DNA of 62,474 nucleotides from an uncultured Geobacteraceae bacterium (GTDB lineage: Bacteria > Desulfobacterota > Desulfuromonadia > Desulfuromonadales > Geopsychrobacteraceae): NCBI GenBank assembly GCA_937958075.1, contig CALFFB010000134.1, forward strand, positions 1-62,474, read 5' to 3'. Of this stretch, positions 17,471-24,693 are shown piece after piece; within the stretch, counting starts at the first letter, position 1, and each line of letters starts with the position of its first letter. A model generated the notes under the pieces. The model saw only the letters and a list, made by a program, of their open reading frames with translations, had not been told where the DNA came from and searched no databases. The translations under genes were made by a program, and so were the position numbers.

Positions 17471-18618
17471 AAGACATCTATGTCAATGACATTAAAGAAC
17501 GAGACCGGGTACAGACCGCTTTTCTCGTCCGTGAAAAGATCACAGCCATGGCCAAAAACGGCAAGCCCTATCTGACCCTGAAGCTGATGGACAGAACCGG
17601 CGAGGTGGAGGGCCGGGTGTGGGATCGGGTTGATGAATGGTCACGTCTGTTTGACAGTGATGATTTTATCAGAATCGACGCCAAGGCCAGCGTCTATATG
17701 GGGAAAATGCAGCTGGTGGTTCAGCACCTGGAAAAACTGCCGGACGAAGCCATTGATCTGGGGGATTTTCTGCCGGTGACCAGCCGCAGTCAGGAGCAGA
17801 TGCGGCAGGAACTCGACGCGGTCCTGGCGTCATTAACCAACCCCTATATAGAGGCGTTGTTGCGGGCCTTTTTCGATGATCCGGAATTTTTTGCCCGCTA
17901 TCGTCAGGCCCCGGCGGCTAAGTCCATGCATCATGCCTATCTCGGGGGGTTGCTCGAGCACTCCCTGGCGATTGTGGCCCTGGCCGACGATGTGGCCAGG
18001 CGCTATCCGGCCATAGACCGTGATCTGCTCATCAGCGGTGCCCTGCTGCACGATGTCGGCAAGGTGGTGGAACTGACCTTCTCCCGTTCCATCGGCTACA
18101 GCGACGAAGGAAAGCTGGTGGGTCATATCGTTATCGGCGTGCAGATGATCGAGGACCGGGTGCGAACGATTGCCGGATTTCCCCCTGAGCTGGCGATGAT
18201 GATCAAGCATCTGCTGCTGTCCCATCATGGTCAGTATGAGTTCGGCTCACCGAAACGTCCGAAATTCCTCGAAGCTGTGGTCCTGAATTTTATCGATGAC
18301 CTGGATTCCAAAATCAACGCGGTGCAGTCGCACCTGGAAAAGGAACAGGATCCGCATCAGGGCTGGAGCAGCTATCATCGTCTCTTTGATCGTTATTTTT
18401 ACAAGGGGCCCAGGATCGCGGAGCAGGAGCCGGCAGATCAGCCGGCCTCCGGGGAGCCGCATGCCACGGAGACAGCCGCCGCGGCGGCACCGCCAACCAG
18501 AAAACCGGCCGAGCGCAAAAATCACGACAGGCCCCTGGGCGCCACCCTCGGGGAACAGTTGAAGAACAAGAACCTGGAACTGTTCTCCACCATCAATCAA
18601 CAAGGAGGCGGATCATGA
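17467..18618 (+). CDS. OB-fold/HD-domain 3'-5' exoribonuclease (YhaM-like)
   Basis: The 383-residue protein has an N-terminal OB-fold (VNDIKERDRVQTAFLVREK to about residue 95) and an HD phosphohydrolase domain. HD motifs are HHAYLGGLLEHSL, LISGALLHDVGK (HD pair) and SHHGQYEFGSPKRP. This is the layout of YhaM/CBF1 exoribonucleases, which degrade RNA or single-stranded DNA. The tail after residue 315 is Ala/Pro/Glu-rich and likely disordered. The start is GTG 17467 within the overlap GTGA. Its stop overlaps the next ATG (ATGA), so three genes in a row are translationally coupled. Confidence 0.88.
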   Translation: MKDIYVNDIKERDRVQTAFLVREKITAMAKNGKPYLTLKLMDRTGEVEGRVWDRVDEWSRLFDSDDFIRIDAKASVYMGKMQLVVQHLEKLPDEAIDLGDFLPVTSRSQEQMRQELDAVLASLTNPYIEALLRAFFDDPEFFARYRQAPAAKSMHHAYLGGLLEHSLAIVALADDVARRYPAIDRDLLISGALLHDVGKVVELTFSRSIGYSDEGKLVGHIVIGVQMIEDRVRTIAGFPPELAMMIKHLLLSHHGQYEFGSPKRPKFLEAVVLNFIDDLDSKINAVQSHLEKEQDPHQGWSSYHRLFDRYFYKGPRIAEQEPADQPASGEPHATETAAAAAPPTRKPAERKNHDRPLGATLGEQLKNKNLELFSTINQQGGGS

Positions 18619-19235
18619 TTGTTGCCAGCCTGCCGACGGGCCCACTGGAGGTCAACTGCTACATTATCGGCTGTGAAGCGACCAGACAGGCCGCGGTCAT
18701 CGACCCCGGAGGCGATGCTGACGCCATCCTCGACGGGTTGAAAGAGCGGGGGCTGACCCTGGCCATGATCATCAACACCCACGGACATTTCGATCATATC
18801 GGGGGCAACGCCCGCCTGCTGGCCGCCTCAGGGTGTGCCTTGCTGATTCACCGTGACGACGCTCCGCTGCTGCCCCTTGCCAATCAGCATGCGTTGCGTT
18901 TCGGCCTGCGCGTTGACGCCTCACCCGAGCCGACACGGTTGCTGGACGACGGGGAGCGCATCGCTCTGGGTGACCTTGAGCTGCGCGTCATTCATACGCC
19001 GGGACACTCGCCCGGAGGTATCTGTCTGCTGGTCGAGGACTATCTGTTTGTCGGGGATACCCTGTTCAACGGCTCCATCGGGCGCACCGATCTGCCCGGC
19101 GGAGATCACCGGCAGCTCATCACCAACATCAAGGAAAAACTCCTGACCCTTGACAGCGAGATCAAGGTGTGTCCCGGTCACGGACCGATGACGACCATCG
19201 GCCGGGAAGCTCAATCCAATCCGTTTCTGACCTGA
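18615..19235 (+). CDS. Metallo-beta-lactamase-fold hydrolase (glyoxalase II-like)
   Basis: This MBL-fold hydrolase of 206 residues has the full metal site: NTHGHFDHIGGN (HxHxDH), HTPGHSPGG, GDTLFNGSIGRTDLPGG and CPGHGPMTTIG. It is of the single-domain glyoxalase II or persulfide-dioxygenase-like type. It lacks the C-terminal helical domain of true GloB, so hydroxyacylglutathione hydrolysis is not assured. AGGAGG at 18603-18608 precedes ATG 18615. It overlaps the upstream exonuclease and lies 18 bases before coaBC. Confidence 0.9.
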   Translation: MIVASLPTGPLEVNCYIIGCEATRQAAVIDPGGDADAILDGLKERGLTLAMIINTHGHFDHIGGNARLLAASGCALLIHRDDAPLLPLANQHALRFGLRVDASPEPTRLLDDGERIALGDLELRVIHTPGHSPGGICLLVEDYLFVGDTLFNGSIGRTDLPGGDHRQLITNIKEKLLTLDSEIKVCPGHGPMTTIGREAQSNPFLT

Positions 19236-19253
19236 TTTTGACAAAGGGAAGTC

Positions 19254-20456
19254 ATGCTCAAAGATAAAACGATTCTGTTGGGAGTCAGCGGCGGCATCGC
19301 TGTCTACAAGGCGGTCGAACTGCTGCGGCTGCTGGTCAAGGCCGGGGCGACGGTGCATGTGGTGATGACCAGAAACGCCGGTGAATTTGTCACACCGCTG
19401 ACCTTTCAGACTCTGTCGGGTCATCCGGTGCACACCGAACTCTTCAATCTCTACCAGGAGCGTGAGATCGGTCATATCTCCCTGGCCGATCGCGCCGATC
19501 TGGTGATTCTGGCGCCGGCGACGGCCAACCTTGTCGGCAAGCTGGCCAATGGTCTGGCCGATGATCTGCTGACGACCACGGTCATGGCCACCAGGGCGCC
19601 GGTGTTGCTGGTCCCGGCAATGAACACCAATATGTATGAGAACCCCCTGTATCAGCGCAATGAACAGCGGCTGGTCGATGCCGGTTATCAGCTGCTGTCA
19701 CCGGTCAGCGGTGATCTGGCCTGCGGCTGGGTCGGAACCGGCAAGATGCCTGAGCCGCAGGCGATCCTGGACAAGGCCGTGGAGGTGTTGACAGTCAAGG
19801 ATCTGACAGGCTGCCGCATCCTGGTCACCGCCGGGCCGACCTGTGAGGAGATCGATCCGGTGCGCTATCTGACGAACCGCTCATCAGGCAAGATGGGGTA
19901 TGCCATTGCCGATGCTGCCCGGCGACGTGGCGCCGAGGTGATACTGGTGTCGGGGCCGAGCCGGTTGGCGGCGCCGGCAGGGGTGACCTTTGTTCCGGTC
20001 ACCACCGCCGAGCAGATGCACGCGGCCGTCACCACGCGCTTCTCCCGGGTTGACCTGGTGATCAAGGCGGCGGCGGTGGCCGATTACCGGCCACGCGTGC
20101 GTTACGGGCAGAAGATGAAGAAACAGGGAGAGAAATGCACTCTGGAACTGGAGCCGACGACGGATATCCTCGCCGAACTGGGACGCCAGAAAACCCATCA
20201 GATTCTTGTCGGCTTTGCCGCGGAGACAGAGAAGTTGCTTGAGCACGCTGCCCGGAAGCTGCAGCAGAAAAATCTTGATCTGATCGTCGCCAACGATGTC
20301 TCCGGGCCGGACACGGGTTTTGATACGGACGAGAATATCGTGCAGTTCCTGTCTCCTGACGGAAGCAGGGAGGCCCTGCCGCAAATGAGCAAGGAAGCTG
20401 TTGCCGGTGCCCTGCTTGATCGTGTCAGGTCCCTCTGGCTGGCTAAACAACGGTAA
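19254..20456 (+). CDS. coaBC: Bifunctional PPC decarboxylase / PPC synthase CoaBC (Dfp)
   Basis: CoaBC makes 4'-phosphopantetheine from phosphopantothenate and cysteine on the route to coenzyme A. The N-terminal flavoprotein half (residues 1-180) shows GVSGGIAVYKAVELLRLL, the active His in GHISLADRAD, PAMNTNMYENP and LACGWVGTGKMPEP. The common form of the last is ACGDxGxGR/KMAEP, so a Trp replaces the Asp. The C-terminal synthase half has TAGPTCEEIDPVRYLTNRSSGKMG and KAAAVADYRP. The length (400) is standard. The end overlaps a convergent gene by 14 bases. Confidence 0.96.
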   Translation: MLKDKTILLGVSGGIAVYKAVELLRLLVKAGATVHVVMTRNAGEFVTPLTFQTLSGHPVHTELFNLYQEREIGHISLADRADLVILAPATANLVGKLANGLADDLLTTTVMATRAPVLLVPAMNTNMYENPLYQRNEQRLVDAGYQLLSPVSGDLACGWVGTGKMPEPQAILDKAVEVLTVKDLTGCRILVTAGPTCEEIDPVRYLTNRSSGKMGYAIADAARRRGAEVILVSGPSRLAAPAGVTFVPVTTAEQMHAAVTTRFSRVDLVIKAAAVADYRPRVRYGQKMKKQGEKCTLELEPTTDILAELGRQKTHQILVGFAAETEKLLEHAARKLQQKNLDLIVANDVSGPDTGFDTDENIVQFLSPDGSREALPQMSKEAVAGALLDRVRSLWLAKQR

Positions 20457-21363
20457 ACAGCGGCAGAATTTCGTCGGGGTTGGTGATCCCCAGTTTAAAG
20501 CGGTTGCGCAGTTCTTTTAAAATCAGCTCGGAATCCTCCTGGCGGAGTTTGCCTTCCAGCCACAGCAGGTTCATGTTTTTGCGGATGAGACCGGCCGCGG
20601 TCAGGGCCCGGTCGCCGGTGGGGTCGGCGTTCCAGTAGGGGCTGTTGTCCTCGCTGAGGATACTCAAGGTTGCTTCGTGGGCCAGGGTCATGTATTCCTC
20701 GTGCTCCACGCGGTCAAAGGGCCATTTGGAGCGTGCCGCCAGGGTTTCGATCATTTTCTGCCAGCGTTTCAGCCGGCTGATCATCATCATCGAATTGAAG
20801 ATCTGTTTGTTGGTGCCAAAGGAAAAAATCGTATCCGAGAGGCTCCCGCTCAGGACCTTGTCCAGTTTGCGATTGTCCCTTTTTGCCAGTTTGTGGGCAA
20901 TATTCCAGGTTTCCTTTTTGACGCCGATATCCGCCCGGATTTCCCAGTAGGCATGGTTGAGCAACGCCGTGTTGTAGGTCATGGCCAGTTTGTAAGGGAC
21001 AAAGTAGTTGTGGGCTATGGTGTCGGCGGCCAGATGGGACAGATAACCATAGGCGCAGGCCTCCGCCTCAGGGCTGGTTTTTCGTCCACGGTCGAGAATC
21101 TTGTTGCCGACCCGCCAGTTATGGCAATGCTCAAGATGGTGGGTGTATTTTTTACCCAGGGTGATATCCGCGGCGATGCAACCGTACAGATAGTCCATGG
21201 GATAGGTGGTCAGCAGGGTCTGCAAAGCCAGGGGCAAGAGCTCCGGGGCCGAAAGAATACGCAGTCCGGTGCCCAGGTGGACGCCGGCACCCCAGGCATG
21301 GGCAGCTTCCGGGATAGAGACAAGGGACAGGATCAGGACACCAAGGCTGAAGAATCGTAACAT
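20443..21363 (-). CDS. Zinc-dependent phospholipase C-like exported protein
   Basis: The 306-residue protein has a signal peptide (MLRFFSLGVLILSLVSIPEAAHA) predicted to be cut just before WGAGVHLG. An N-terminal Trp plus a nearby His is the hallmark of the bacterial zinc phospholipase C/P1-nuclease fold. Further ligand-type residues are in HHLEHCHNW, YGYLSHLAADTIAHNYF and EEYMTLAHEA. Activity and substrate are inferred. The start is ATG 21363, with GAGGT just upstream; the frame stays open to 21564 but lacks export features. It is divergent from the uracil-DNA glycosylase gene and convergent with coaBC. Confidence 0.8.
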   Translation of the reverse strand: MLRFFSLGVLILSLVSIPEAAHAWGAGVHLGTGLRILSAPELLPLALQTLLTTYPMDYLYGCIAADITLGKKYTHHLEHCHNWRVGNKILDRGRKTSPEAEACAYGYLSHLAADTIAHNYFVPYKLAMTYNTALLNHAYWEIRADIGVKKETWNIAHKLAKRDNRKLDKVLSGSLSDTIFSFGTNKQIFNSMMMISRLKRWQKMIETLAARSKWPFDRVEHEEYMTLAHEATLSILSEDNSPYWNADPTGDRALTAAGLIRKNMNLLWLEGKLRQEDSELILKELRNRFKLGITNPDEILPLFTVV

Positions 21364-21410
21364 GCTGACCTCAAATAAAAACCTTCGAACAGATGCGAAG
21401 GACGTCATTG

Positions 21411-22133
21411 ATGACTGACAAATTGTATCATGAGTGCCATGAAGCTGTCTGCCAGACCCGGACGCTGCTGGAGGAACTTTCCGCCTGGGGGTTCGCATCC
21501 CTTCCGGAGCCGGCATCCGGCTTTTCGCCGGCGGATGAAAAGCGACCGGCCGGGATGGCAGCACAGGCGGGGGCGCACTCCCTGGAAGAACTCGGGGTGA
21601 TGCTCAAGGACTGCACCCGCTGTGGTCTCAGCCGGACGCGCAGCAAGGTGGTCATCGGTCGTGGCAATCCCCGGGCGAGGCTGGTGTTTGTCGGTGAAGC
21701 GCCGGGGCAACAGGAAGATCAGCAGGGGCAGCCCTTTGTCGGTGAGGCCGGGCGTTTGCTTGACCGCATCATCCAGGCCATGGGCCTGACCTCAGACGAG
21801 GTCTATATCTGCAATGTTATCAAGTGTCGCCCACCCGGTAATCGTGATCCTGAGCCGGAGGAGATTGCCACCTGCGAACCCTTTCTGCAGCAGCAACTGG
21901 CTCTGATCCGACCGCAGGTTATTGTCGCTCTCGGGCGTTTTTCCGCCCAGACCCTGCTGGCGACGAGCCGGCCGATCAGTAAACTGCGCGGGAGCTGGCA
22001 CCAGTACGCCGGCATTTGCCTGATGCCGACGTTTCATCCGGCCTATCTGTTGCGGTCGCCGGCCGAGAAAAAACGGGTCTGGCAGGACATGAAACAGGTT
22101 ATGCAGCGACTGTCTGCCGAAAAGGAGGGGTAG
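21411..22133 (+). CDS. Uracil-DNA glycosylase, family 4 (Fe-S type)
   Basis: This enzyme removes uracil from DNA. The 240-residue protein has an N-terminal leader of about 60 residues and then the family 4 core. LKDCTRCGLSRTRSKVVIGRGNP carries two cluster Cys, VGEAPGQQEDQQGQPFVGEAGRLL is motif A, CNVIKCRPPGNRDPEPEEI carries two more Cys, and MPTFHPAYLLR ends the core. Four Cys for a 4Fe-4S cluster are therefore present. The start is ATG 21411 with AAGGA at 21398-21402. It is a single gene divergent from the phospholipase-like gene. No UNG-type enzyme is in the window. Confidence 0.93.
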   Translation: MTDKLYHECHEAVCQTRTLLEELSAWGFASLPEPASGFSPADEKRPAGMAAQAGAHSLEELGVMLKDCTRCGLSRTRSKVVIGRGNPRARLVFVGEAPGQQEDQQGQPFVGEAGRLLDRIIQAMGLTSDEVYICNVIKCRPPGNRDPEPEEIATCEPFLQQQLALIRPQVIVALGRFSAQTLLATSRPISKLRGSWHQYAGICLMPTFHPAYLLRSPAEKKRVWQDMKQVMQRLSAEKEG

Positions 22134-22161
22134 TGGCCTGGCGCCTGCATGCCATCTGCGT

Positions 22162-22533
22162 TCAGGCGAAAAAATCGAGATACAGACCGGCGGGGATAGT
22201 ATCCTCTGCGTGCTTGCTGTAACCGGCGATGCCCTGCAGCAGGCTGTAGGATGAGGTCCCGGGCGCTGTGTCTTTGCCCGGTCTGAGGGAGGGGCTGTCG
22301 TTCTGTTCAAGGATAAACAGGTTGGGCGGCACCTTAGGTGTGAGCGGCGGTGTTGTCGGGGGGTGCAGATCGACATACTCCGCCTCGATGACCTGCGGTT
22401 CAGGGTTCTGGCGCAGGGGGTTCTGGGCCGGACCGCCCGGCGTTTTCTTTAACAGCTCGGGCTGAGGCGGCAGCACACCGGCCTGTCCTTTCGGAACGGC
22501 CGGAGGAAGTTGATAGGCTGGGTTGATCTGCAT
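22162..22533 (-). CDS. Proline-rich hypothetical protein
   Basis: I do not recognise this 123-residue protein. It is Pro/Gln-rich (QLPPAVPKGQAGVLPPQPELL, PPTTPPLTPKVPP) and therefore largely unstructured. A short C-terminal block, GTSSYSLLQGIAGYSKHAED, looks like an amphipathic helix and might be its only conserved part. There is no signal peptide or Cys. It is convergent with the uracil-DNA glycosylase and 36 bases downstream of a lipoprotein gene on the same strand, so the two may be co-transcribed. Confidence 0.6.
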   Translation of the reverse strand: MQINPAYQLPPAVPKGQAGVLPPQPELLKKTPGGPAQNPLRQNPEPQVIEAEYVDLHPPTTPPLTPKVPPNLFILEQNDSPSLRPGKDTAPGTSSYSLLQGIAGYSKHAEDTIPAGLYLDFFA

Positions 22534-22569
22534 GCGAAGGTTCCCGGTGAGTCTCCAATCCCGGCAGGG

Positions 22570-22935
22570 TCAGGGTGCTGAAGGCAGAACGGTTTCGTCC
22601 TCCACGACCTGCTCGAGGCGCCAGCCCTTTGCTTCCATGCAAAACCGGTAAAAGCGGTTGATATCATCCTGATATTTCAGGTGCAGCTGATGCTCATACC
22701 AGAAAGAGCCGGTATGATAAGAGCCATGATAATAGAAGGAGCGGTGAAAAGGGAAGAAGGGATCAGCATAAAAAAAAGACTGATAGCGTGCTTCCCGATG
22801 GGCCAGCTCACGGCACTCCCGCTGAGCGGTCAGGCGCTGGTTGTCATCAAGTCCCTGGGGATGTTTCCACTCAAGGCGCGCATAGCCGGCACAGCCGCCA
22901 AGGACAAGCAGCAACAGACAGATGGTAAGGCGCAT
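22570..22935 (-). CDS. Small putative lipoprotein
   Basis: This 121-residue protein has a lipobox signal (MRLTICLLLLVLGGC, lipid Cys15). The mature part is aromatic- and His-rich: HREARYQSFFYADPFFPFHRSFYYHGSYHTGSFWYEHQ. It ends with a segment around RFCMEAKGWRL, seen in small outer-membrane lipoproteins of unknown role. I cannot assign a function. The start is ATG 22935 with GGAGG at 22943-22947; the frame further upstream lacks a signal. It is divergent from the tautomerase gene. Confidence 0.72.
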   Translation of the reverse strand: MRLTICLLLLVLGGCAGYARLEWKHPQGLDDNQRLTAQRECRELAHREARYQSFFYADPFFPFHRSFYYHGSYHTGSFWYEHQLHLKYQDDINRFYRFCMEAKGWRLEQVVEDETVLPSAP

Positions 22936-23020
22936 AGAAACCTCCATATAAGGGCGGGGGAGAAACCTCTGTCTGGGTATTATAGCAAAAAGGATTTTTG
23001 GCGATGGGCGCGTTTGACTA

Positions 23021-23048
23021 TTGATTCCTGCCCAAGGAGGGTTATAAT
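23021..23048 (+). promoter_or_regulatory. Putative sigma70 promoter of the tautomerase gene
   Basis: TTGATT (23021-23026) and a perfect TATAAT (23043-23048) are 16 bases apart, ending 42 bases before the start codon. A second TATAAT on the opposite strand (22979-22984) faces the lipoprotein gene, but no good -35 is placed for it. Confidence 0.6.
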
Positions 23049-23090
23049 CGGACGGCGAAACACGCAATTATGCTGAAAGGAGTACAACAG

Positions 23091-23288
23091 ATGCCAATTG
23101 TTACCGTTAAAGCTATCGAGTCCATCAGCCCGGAAAAAAAGGAAGAGCTGATGAATCGAATCACCATCGCCCTCAAGGAAGTTCTCGGCAAAAACCCGGA
23201 AGCCACCCATGTGATCATCGAAGAGTTTCCGGAGGAGAACTACGGCATTCGCGGCAAGACAGTGGCAGCGATCAGGGCCGGCAAATAA
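23091..23288 (+). CDS. 4-oxalocrotonate tautomerase family protein
   Basis: This small tautomerase of 65 residues uses its N-terminal proline as catalytic base. Translation from ATG 23091 gives MPIVTVK, so Pro is first after Met removal. GGAG at 23079-23082 supports this start over the in-frame ATG at 23070, which would bury the Pro. THVIIEEFPEENYGIRGK matches the family, with the usual Arg near residue 58. Natural substrates of single-gene tautomerases are often unknown. It stands alone, with its own promoter and terminator. Confidence 0.92.
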   Translation: MPIVTVKAIESISPEKKEELMNRITIALKEVLGKNPEATHVIIEEFPEENYGIRGKTVAAIRAGK

Positions 23289-23311
23289 TTTTTACCTGAA
23301 ACGTACATCAG

Positions 23312-23336
23312 GGCCGTCTTTCAGGGCGGCCTTTTT
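23312..23336 (+). terminator. Rho-independent terminator after the tautomerase
   Basis: GGCCGTC (23312-23318) pairs with GGCGGCC (23325-23331), with one G-U pair and a 6-nt loop. TTTTT follows at 23332-23336. Confidence 0.8.
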
Positions 23337-23383
23337 CATTGATGGCCGTGACCTGGCGGTCGTAGTCCTCACCGTAAAGGGGG

Positions 23384-23701
23384 TCAGCCGGGCCGGGAGG
23401 GCAGGTCAAAGAGGGCACTGACCACGCGGACTGCTTCAGCTGAAGTGACCTGATAGAAAACTTCGATGCCTTCGCGTCGTCCGGTGATAATGTTCTTGTT
23501 TTTCAGCAGGGCAAGGTGCTGGGAAACCGTCGCCTGGGGCAAAGCCAGACATTCCCAGATTTTTTTGACGTTGCAGGATTGGGACATCAGTCCGGCGACG
23601 ATTTTCAGCCGGATGGGGTGCCCGAGGACTTTGAGGATTTCCGCTTCACGCTCACAGTCAAGCTGTGGATTAAAAGGGACCGTCTCTGTCGTTGTCGGCA
23701 T
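23384..23701 (-). CDS. ArsR/SmtB family transcriptional regulator
   Basis: This winged-helix repressor has 105 residues. LKVLGHPIRLKIVAGL is the usual helix-1/2 region, and LPQATVSQHLALLKNKNIITGRREG is the recognition helix and wing. Cys16, Cys43 and Cys51 (in QSCNVKKIWECL) could sense thiol, sulfide or metal; which one is unknown. The start is ATG 23701 with AGGAG upstream; the longer frame to 23812 crosses the promoter region. It is divergent from a DUF3108 gene and probably controls itself and that gene through the AT-rich repeat at 23770-23783. Confidence 0.88.
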   Translation of the reverse strand: MPTTTETVPFNPQLDCEREAEILKVLGHPIRLKIVAGLMSQSCNVKKIWECLALPQATVSQHLALLKNKNIITGRREGIEVFYQVTSAEAVRVVSALFDLPSRPG

Positions 23702-23769
23702 GCTGTCTCCTGAGATCTCTTTGTCAGGGCCATGGTCGAGATAATTCTTGATCGATGCGCTTGTTTTGA

Positions 23770-23783
23770 ATATATGAATATAT
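23770..23783. promoter_or_regulatory. Candidate ArsR-type operator
   Basis: ATATATGAATATAT is a symmetric AT-rich element with two 6-bp half sites and a 2-bp centre. It lies between the divergent arsR-like and DUF3108 genes and resembles sites bound by ArsR/BigR-type repressors. It overlaps the apparent start codon of the DUF3108 gene (23782). Confidence 0.5.
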
Positions 23784-24693
23784 GTCTTTACTAAAAGCAG
23801 GTCAATCAGCAAAGCACCGGGAGGGTTCGAGGGGGTGTTTTTTCAACCGCGCTTGTCCTGTCGGCATCCTTTGTCTGTGTCTGCTCCTGCTGCTTGAGTC
23901 CGCTACGGCCGGTCAGGCGGAAGGATATGAACCACCCCTTTTAACGTTGCCCCTGGTAGCGGACCTGATCGGCGAGGAGCTGCAGTACGATATTTCTTTC
24001 ATGTGGTTCGAACGTCTGGCCACAGGATCCATCAGCCTGGAAGAGACCGACACCGAGGGGCGTTATCTGTTGACCATGCAGGCGCAAACCCGAGGGATGG
24101 CAGCATTGTTCAGCCGGAACCGTACGGAGAAATTTGAAACCCTTGTCGATATCGGTAGCGAAGGGCAGTTGCGCCCCCTGTGGCACAGTTCTTCGCGTAT
24201 CACCTGGCGTGGTGATCCTGAAAACAAAAGGGAGCGCATAGCGCGCTATCGTTTTGATTATCAGACCGGAACCATTCACTATGAACGCATCAGTAACGGT
24301 AAAGTGAAAAAAGTGCAGCAGTTCGATCTGGACCCCGATAATCCTTTCTATGACATTCTCAGCGCCTTCTACAATTTCCGACTTGGCTTTTTCGGGCCTC
24401 CCACCCAGGGGAAAACCCTGATACCGACCTTTCATCACAAGGGCGCCCAGGAGATTGTGGTCGAACCCCTTGGCGATCCGGGCTATAGTGAACGGAATTT
24501 TTTTGCAGCGGACAGTTTTCTGTGTCGTGTTCTGATCGATCCGGAGGTGTTCGGCACAACCAGCCGTGATGTGTATGTCGCTTTTGATGACAACATGCGT
24601 CTGCAGCAGGGGGTGATCAAGCGCGTTGTCGGTGTGGGTGACCTGCGTGGTGAACTGGTTTTTCATGACGGGATGACAGGAGGGAATCGCTGA
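23782..24693 (+). CDS. DUF3108 domain exported protein
   Basis: The 303-residue protein has a long N-region, a hydrophobic segment (VGILCLCLLLLLESATAGQA, about residues 27-46) that reads as a signal peptide, and then a DUF3108 domain. This is a beta-rich periplasmic domain (LQYDISFMWFERLATGSISL, RTEKFETLVD, FYDILSAFYNFR). Its molecular role is unknown. ATG 23782 is the only in-frame ATG before the signal, has no Shine-Dalgarno and falls in the putative operator. Translation may be leaderless or start later. Its TGA overlaps the next ATG (TGATG). Confidence 0.75.
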   Translation: MSLLKAGQSAKHREGSRGCFFNRACPVGILCLCLLLLLESATAGQAEGYEPPLLTLPLVADLIGEELQYDISFMWFERLATGSISLEETDTEGRYLLTMQAQTRGMAALFSRNRTEKFETLVDIGSEGQLRPLWHSSSRITWRGDPENKRERIARYRFDYQTGTIHYERISNGKVKKVQQFDLDPDNPFYDILSAFYNFRLGFFGPPTQGKTLIPTFHHKGAQEIVVEPLGDPGYSERNFFAADSFLCRVLIDPEVFGTTSRDVYVAFDDNMRLQQGVIKRVVGVGDLRGELVFHDGMTGGNR

